Assembly: GCA_027605045.1 (NCBI GenBank)
Contig: JAQFWX010000025.1
Location: forward strand, 310,001-374,000
Direction: 5' to 3'
From: Phallus indusiatus
Taxonomy: Eukaryota > Basidiomycota > Agaricomycetes > Phallales > Phallaceae
DNA: 64,000 nucleotides
Part shown: one piece after another, positions 57,749-64,000 of the stretch
Layout: each line of letters starts with the position of its first letter
How positions within the stretch are numbered: position 1 is the stretch's first letter
Translations under genes and position numbers: made by a program
The notes under the pieces: generated by a model
What the model was told of the DNA's origin: nothing
The model's database searches: none
What the model saw: only the letters and a program-made list of their open reading frames with translations

Positions 57749-59654
57749 ATGTCTACAGGGGTGTGTTATCATTGTATACATTTGCAAATATTACCTTGTC
57801 AATCATTCTTGTTACTTTGTAGAACACTGACGTGAATGTGTCTCAGCAAGCTATCAAGTACGGATCATGGGCGATCTCGATGTATTCTTCTCGTCAAAGC
57901 CCGGTGCTTGGAACCGTGAACACTGCTGACGAGCTAGAAGAGAAATTTAAGGAGAAATTCAAGGAAGATTTAGGTCAGTTTTCATCAAGCGGTTTTACAT
58001 TGGAAACCTGAAATCTAAGACACTATCCACAGGCGCATTCTGGTATGTTGCCGGTAGCGCTGGTACCGACTCAACTTGTAAAGCAAATCGTGCTATATTC
58101 GATCATTGGAAATTAATGTGCGTACATAAGATGAGATTTTATGACGCTATGAATGCGCCCTTTAATCATATCTTTTTGTAAAGACCTCGAATGCTCACGG
58201 ATGCTACGGAGCGTAGCCTTGAAGTGTGTTATCTCGACGCCACACAAGGTTGATGTTATAACTCAACGTTGCCAGGTAGAGCTTTTTGGAGTAAAATACT
58301 CCACACCAGTCATTTTAGCCCCCATCGGTGTACAGGGAATACTACATGGTGGTGCTGAATTGGCGACAGCTAGAGCAGCCAGAAAGGTTGATGTCGTGTA
58401 TACGATGAGCACGGCTTCGTCCCGCTCTATCGAGGAGGTTGCCGAAGCAAATGGAAATGGGCCTCGGTGGTATCAATTATATTGGTAAGGTTCATTGATT
58501 TTCGAGGTAATATCTTGGCTCAGCTGATCTTCCCTTAATAAGGCCGAGAAGTGAATCGGTGACCCGCTCGATCCTCGAAAGGGCCAAAAAGCAAGGTTTC
58601 AAGGTGAGGATTTGTGTCGTTTCCCTCTCAAATGGGCACTTTTTTATGCGTACAAATTTTTAACAGACCTTGATTGTGACTCTCGACACAATGTCCCTGG
58701 GTTACAGATGGCATGATTTAGAAAGAGCTTATTTGCCATTTTTGAATGGAATGGGAATACAGGTAAACCCTCAAAATACGTGACAGAGATGGAAATAATG
58801 ACACCGGAAAAGGTAGGAACAAGTGACCCTGCTTTCATGGCAAAACATAACGAAAAACCTACGAACGAATACCTTCCTTGGCCATATGACGCTTCTGTTT
58901 ATGACAAAGCTTATAATGAGGGCGATGAAAAGGTTAAACGACTCGTAAAACTGTCCCTAGACTGGATTGGAGAAATCAATTCTGGTGTCTTCAGGAGTTG
59001 GGACGAACTCGAATCCTTGAAAAAATTATGGGATGGTCCGTTGGTATTGAAGGGAATACAGACCAGAGAGGTATATGTTATATCCAAGCTTGGTTAAGCT
59101 TTTACGACTTACAGTCGTTATTTAGGACGCTGAGAAGGCTCTCCAAATGGGCATTAACGGAATCGTAGTGTCCAACCATGGTTCGTACCACGATCTCTTA
59201 TAAATCGGGTTCAAACGTGACCATCTACTTGATTAGGAGGACGACAAGTGGATGGTGCTATTGCTTCCTTGAGAGCACTGGAGCTGATAATGAAATCTGA
59301 ATCAATTCGAGCCGCTCAGGCTAATGGAGTATTTACAGTCCTCTTTGACTCGGGAATACGAACAGGTAGTGATATTATTAAGGCAATTGCTTTGGGAGCC
59401 CAGGCTGTCTTGTGTAAGTGTCGTAAACTGCGCCAAATGATCGTATGCTGTAATCACTGTCTAACGATGCTCGTCCTTTTTCTGTAGTGGGCCGCCCGTA
59501 TGTCTATGGCCTAGCCCTGGATGGGGAAATTGGGGCCGAGAGCGTAATCAGGAATATTCTCTGTGAACTTCATATAACATTGGGTCTCATTGGACAAAAA
59601 TCCATAAAAGATATCCATGGAAAAGCAAACGAGTTGTTGTTTTGGGAACCTTGA
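57749..59654 (+). CDS. FMN-dependent 2-hydroxy-acid oxidase (lactate oxidase / lactate 2-monooxygenase-like)
   Basis: This family oxidises L-2-hydroxy acids such as lactate through FMN. Eleven exons: 57749-57760, 57823-57973, 58033-58117, 58184-58223, 58276-58484, 58543-58603, 58667-58762, 58813-59070, 59126-59180, 59237-59413 and 59488-59654. They give 436 residues, a normal length. Family blocks in order: FWYVAGSAGTDST, LFGVKYSTPVILAPIGVQGI, TMSTASSRSIEEVAEAN, RWYQLYWP, LIVTLDT, PLVLKGIQT, the active-site SNHGGRQVDGA (His322, Arg325), DSGIRTGSDIIKAIALGAQA, LLGRPYVYGLA. The first exon has only 12 coding bases. No haem domain or targeting peptide is present, which argues against a flavocytochrome b2. 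The pattern resembles the lactate 2-monooxygenase branch common in fungi, but the substrate is not settled. Confidence 0.92.
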
Positions 59655-59740
59655 TGAAAACTCTTCATTGGATATGTAGAACATTTGTATAAATGGTAAT
59701 TTGAGTCTCGGACCGACCAAGCTGTTCGTTTAAGTTTGGG

Positions 59741-59992
59741 ATGCAAATAATTAAATACCGAGATAAACGCAGAGTTGAGGTACCTGCAAAATTCAGCAGC
59801 AGAGAAGAATGCTACGACATGTGCAAAATTGTTTTTGAAAATTTTCCAAACGCTTTTCGAAAGTTGTGCGTGAATTTGGACTACATGGAAGCTGGTGGAA
59901 AGAGAGTTTCGGTGGACCGCTATTTAAACTCCGACGGTTCGACGGCAAGACCAAATCAACCAGGACAACTTTCAGAGCGAGGTGTACTCTGA
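59741..59992 (+). CDS. small hypothetical protein, 83 residues
   Basis: A single-exon frame with ATG at 59741, 86 bp after the FMN oxidase stop. The sequence reads like a compact alpha/beta domain: MQIIKYRDKRRVEVPAKF as a strand pair, SREECYDMCKIVFENFP as a helix, then KLCVNLDYMEAGGKRVSV. The end (SDGSTARPNQPGQLSERGVL) is disordered. The helix plus strands recall a ubiquitin-like or PB1-like layout, but this is weak. It could be a real small gene or an exon of a larger one whose other exons I cannot find in the 470 bp between its neighbours. Confidence 0.45.
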   Translation: MQIIKYRDKRRVEVPAKFSSREECYDMCKIVFENFPNAFRKLCVNLDYMEAGGKRVSVDRYLNSDGSTARPNQPGQLSERGVL

Positions 59993-60124
59993 ATTGGCTC
60001 TTGCTCTTGTTCCGAATACGTCCTTTCACGTCAGAAAATATATAAATATTCGTTTGCTCCTGGATTTGGATCAGAACTCGTAGGCCACTTTGGTCGATAT
60101 ACTGGCTCGCCCTTTCTTGTGGTA

Positions 60125-63100
60125 ATGCAACGTGAACAGATCAGGAGAGGTTTTACTATATAAGTCTTCTTGTTTGTTTGTATTCTTGGTTCTTATTTGC
60201 TAACGATTGGTTTGTGTATATACTAGCCATCAAAAAGTGGTGCTGGATGTCGACTTTACGGGCTGTCTTCGCGTACGATTCGGGCACTTGACTTATGACC
60301 TTGTCTCATTACTTTCATTAGGGATATACGGAAATAACGATTCTACCCACTAGTAAAGATCTTAGAGTAATCAATCTTCACTGTCGACAATGTGGTATGT
60401 CTGTTCGTCCGGCTCTATCTGCTTGTCGTGTTCAACAAATATTCCCAGATATTGAAAGCGTCTCAGTCGCGTCTTATCCGGCCGATTTCGTCCATCACGA
60501 TCCCACAGTTAGCCTGGACGTGTCAGACCCTTCGGACTTTCACACATATCCGGAGGTGAAGAGGAGATATTATTCCGCCTTAGCTGAAAGTGCCGAGGGA
60601 GAACTGGCCATAGCGATTCCACCGGAAGTGTCTATTAAACATGTATTTTTGTTACTCTACTGATACGAGGAACTTTTAACTGATGCTATTTCTGTCAGTC
60701 CGGCGGAACCATCGCGGGTCAGGTGGCAAGTGAAGGTAAGATAGTTAACCGATCTTACTGCAAGTGACAACCTAATTTTCGAGTGTAAGCCGCCACACCC
60801 GAACCCTTGACACCAGGGAATCGTTCATCAACGCTTTCTGTACCTGAATTCCAGTCTCTTCACGTAACCATCGAGTATACTGTGCGACAACCTGTTGATG
60901 GAGTTCAGTTTGTACTTCAGAGCGAGACCTATCCTCAAGTATGGGATATTCAACAGTATTTCGTTTTGATTTTGAAGTATATCTTCTAGCGTGTCCCTCA
61001 TGTGTACACAACGCCGAATGGCGCTCGTTGCTGGGTTCCTTGTGTTGACAGCCTTTGGGAAAAGTGCACGTGGGATTTTGAATTCGTCGTCCCGAAGGCT
61101 TTGCAGCAAGAATCGGATGGCATAGTAGGGACACACATGGATGACGATGAAGGTGGCTCTGGTGACCTGGAAAGTCCCGTTGTCGTCGTTTGTAGCGGCG
61201 ACTTCTTTGAACAGGTCCGTGTCGTTTCTTACACTAGGAGCTACCGTAGTACTAGCAGACCTTTCAGGTGGCTCATCCACATATCTCCTCCAAGACTATC
61301 TTTCTCTTCTCTCAATCCGTGGCTACTTCAGCTCAGCAAATCGCCTTTGCCGCCGGACCTTTCCATGTCTTTCAGCTTCCCGCAGCCGAAGACGATAATG
61401 CATCCCAAACTCCTATGCATGTCTTTTGTCCTATCGGTTACGAATCATCACTGGCCTGCTCGACATCATTTCTTCGACTGGCAATGAACTTCTATTCCAC
61501 CGAATTCGGCTCATATCCATTTGGTTCATACAAAGTCGTATTTGTGGAGGACTTTCCGACTCAGCGCTTCGATACGGCTGCACTCTCCTTGGCACACGTC
61601 GATATTCTACATGGGGAAGATGTTATTGATCAAGTCCTTGAAACACGGCATACACTTAGCCATGGTCTCGCTTACCAATGGGTCGGTATCAACATTTACC
61701 AGAAAGCCTGGTCGGATCTCTGGCTGATAAACGGGCTGGGACTCTATATAACAGGGTTATTTCTTAAAAAATTGATGGGAAATAATGATTATCGCTTTAA
61801 GCTTAAGAAGGATATGGAGCGCGTTGCTGAAAGAGATGTTGGTACTATGCCACCAATATGCCAACCTGGCATTTTCGAAGCACCTGATTCTGCCGTCCTT
61901 CCATTCATCAATCTCAAAGCCCCTTTGGTGTTGCATATTCTAGATCGGCGACTGGCCAAATCGGGGACATCCCTTGGATTGTCGCGGATTCTTCCTAAAA
62001 TATTTCTCTCTGCTATTAGTGGGGAGCTACAAAATAACGCTTTGTCTACACATGGGTTTTTAAGGATGTGCCGGAAAGTCAGCGGGTTTGATCCTCGAGG
62101 ATTTGCTGAACAATGGATTTATGGAAGTGGATGTCCGAGGTTCGGTTTCACTGCGCAGTTCAACAGGAAGAAAATGGTGGTGGAGATCACGATGCGTCAA
62201 GAATCTCCGGCATACCATGCGAATGAAGGGGATCCAGTTAAACTTGCCTTATTAAAGCCGGTTCAGGTATTCGAAGGCCCGATGACTGTGCGTATTCATG
62301 AGGCAGACGGGACTCCATATGAGCACGTTTTGGACATTCGGTCGACCTTCAAGCGGTACGAAGTACCCTTCAATACCAAATACAAGCGTATCAGACGAAA
62401 CACGAAACGATTCATAGCTCGTCAACAAGCCGCGATCGCCGCTGCTCAAGGAGACACAGAAGCCAAAGAAGCTATTGGTATGATAGACATGGGATTTGGC
62501 TTGGATGTCTGGGAGCAAGAGGCTGAACGTGAGAATTGGAAAGTGGCAGATTGGACTGAAGAAGACGAGCAGGTCATGGCTGGAGCTACATATGAATGGA
62601 TCCGAATGGACGCTGATTTCGAATGGATATCGTTTCTTCGTTTCGATCAGCCAGATTTTATGTGGGTTTCGCAGCTAACGCGTGATAGGGATGTTGTCGC
62701 ACAGCTTGAGGTTATATTTTGTTTTGCCTTTTTTATCTTAATTCTGATGGTTAACCGTACTGTAAAACTTAGGCCGTTTACGCGCTCTCCAGACAGCCGT
62801 CCGCCATTGTATCGAGCACATTGACCAAAACCGTTCTTGTTACGAATTATTATTACCGTATTCGTGTTGAGGCAGCTATAGCCCTTGTTACTGTAAGTCC
62901 TTGACAATAATTGATTTTGAATGCTTATGTTGAGTTGCTTTTTTTGTCGTAGTGCGCAACCCCACGGCTGGATTTTCTTGGACTGTTTCATTTATTTAAG
63001 ATATTCTCGAGATATTGTTATGATGCTCCTGATAAGACACAAGACTTATTTACTCGAACTTACGTCCCGCGGCCTAACGATTTCTCTGATTTCTCTGAGT

Positions 63101-64000
63101 ACTTCGTACGCAAGGTACGTTAGGAGATTAAACGTATTGAGTAATTCTCGGCGTACCTGATGGACTTTCTTCTAGGCGGTCATCACAGCGATATCCCAAG
63201 TTCGACTGAATAACGGTAAATCACCCCCTATCGTTCGACAATTATTAGTCGATCAATTACGCCATAACGACAATACCACAAATGCGGTCAGTGGCTGTGA
63301 AACTTTATTGCAACGATTCTAAATCGTATGATAGTTTTCGGACGCTCTATATATTTGTACAGTGATTTCTGCCCTGGCGTGTGCTTGTGTATCCACTGTG
63401 CCTCCCGAGCGCGGGGAGTTTTTACCTACCGAGTCACGATCTGATCAGAATGAAGAAGATCAAGAATTGTTGAAGGCTGCTCAAGCAGAAGTGGTACGAT
63501 ATCGTACAATGGATAGATTGGTCCCTTCGCCGCACAATGTTGTCACCGTAGCGGCTCTTGAGGTACACGAACCATTTTGATTAGCCTTTCTATTCGCTTA
63601 TCATTTGTCCAAGTGGAACCTTATCCTCACTTTAGCCGGACTAATCCCCCCAGATCCCAAACTTTACTTGAGTTTCACAAGGTACGCGTTTATCTAATTG
63701 GGTTCATCTATCACAACTCACATTACTTAGGGAGGGTAATGAGTTACAAGTCAGGATAGCAGCTTTCGATGGCCTAATGCTCCTCAACGATTGGTATGCT
63801 CCGCGGGTTATCAGCTATCTTTTGACCGTCGTGGCTCAAGATTCATCGCGTATCGTCCGTCGGCACGTGGCAAGATGCATGACAGAAAGTCTCGCTATTC
63901 TTTTCCACGTAGGAGATATCAAACATCCGTCAAAAGATGACCCTTTACTCATAGAAGAGGACGGAAATATTGCTGATACTGTGAAGGAGTCGAAGAAAAG
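60125..64000 (+). CDS. TAF2: TFIID subunit TAF2, 5' part (runs off window)
   Basis: TAF2 is the largest promoter-contacting TAF and has an M1 aminopeptidase-like fold. Exons: 60125-60159, 60227-60272, 60322-60394, 60449-60642, 60699-60735, 60790-60938, 60990-61214, 61268-62710, 62773-62892, 62953-63114, 63176-63290, 63363-63562, 63614-63681 and 63731 to beyond 64000, about 1045 residues so far. Markers include ARCWVPCVDSLWEKCTW, FPTQRFDTAALSLAH, ALSTHGFLRMCR, FAEQWIYGSGCPRF and RWHIDAAL-free M1 spacing. The zinc motif HExxH of true peptidases is HGLAY at 385-389, so it is not an active protease. The first intron (60160-60226) has a perfect branch site TGCTAAC and a TAG end but begins ATAAGT instead of GTAAGT. 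Without its removal the frame meets TAA at once. The 54 nt intron at 60395 is an in-frame multiple of three. Confidence 0.93.

Noticed and set aside
60828..61280. 150-codon minus-strand frame within TAF2
   Set aside because: Antisense to conserved TAF2 exons, which show family blocks and consistent splice phase.
61640..61690. possible peptidase activity in the TAF2 M1-like domain
   Set aside because: The zinc-binding HExxH is replaced by HGLAY, as is known for TAF2, so catalysis is not expected.

Overview
The window is nuclear DNA of a filamentous basidiomycete, most likely a mushroom-forming agaricomycete. The signs are intron-dense genes with 50-70 bp GT-AG introns, short intergenic gaps on both strands, serine- and proline-rich regulatory proteins, and proteins of fungal type such as xanthine dioxygenase, a secreted DUF5648 protein, TIM21 and a PX-AGC kinase. 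I see no transposon, rRNA, tRNA or CRISPR array. Intron borders were read by eye from splice signals and conserved protein blocks, and exon lengths were checked for phase.

Layout. 0-4.3 kb: a probable mitochondrial protein of unknown function, the alpha subunit of the mitochondrial processing peptidase (with a broken start) and a small secreted DUF5648 protein. 5-12.8 kb: three minus-strand genes, a forkhead transcription factor, a SAS4-like chromatin protein and a multi-pass membrane protein with a long serine-rich tail. 14-27.5 kb: a 1577-residue PX-AGC kinase, TIM21, thioredoxin and a 1163-residue disordered protein. 28.7-37.8 kb: a 17-exon GH47 alpha-mannosidase divergent from xanthine dioxygenase across only 93 bp, then a Sec14-like lipid-transfer protein and a large uncharacterised protein. 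38.5-41.9 kb: a disordered protein and a type I membrane protein with a C-terminal dilysine signal.

41.9-50 kb is an 8 kb stretch with almost no coding signal and many microsatellites. It lies upstream of a C2H2 zinc-finger transcription factor. 52.9-64 kb: centrin, a BRI3-like small membrane protein, an FMN-dependent 2-hydroxy-acid oxidase, a small orphan ORF, and the 5' three quarters or so of TAF2, which runs off the window end.

Most genes are housekeeping and do not form one pathway. MPP alpha and TIM21 both serve mitochondrial protein import but are 16 kb apart. The most notable signals are single-base defects in genes that should be essential or regulatory (MPP alpha start, TAF2 first splice donor, zinc-finger gene N-terminus), the compact shared promoter at 31.4 kb with a perfect dyad and a CRE-like site, several micro-exons, and the unusual architecture of the PX-AGC kinase.
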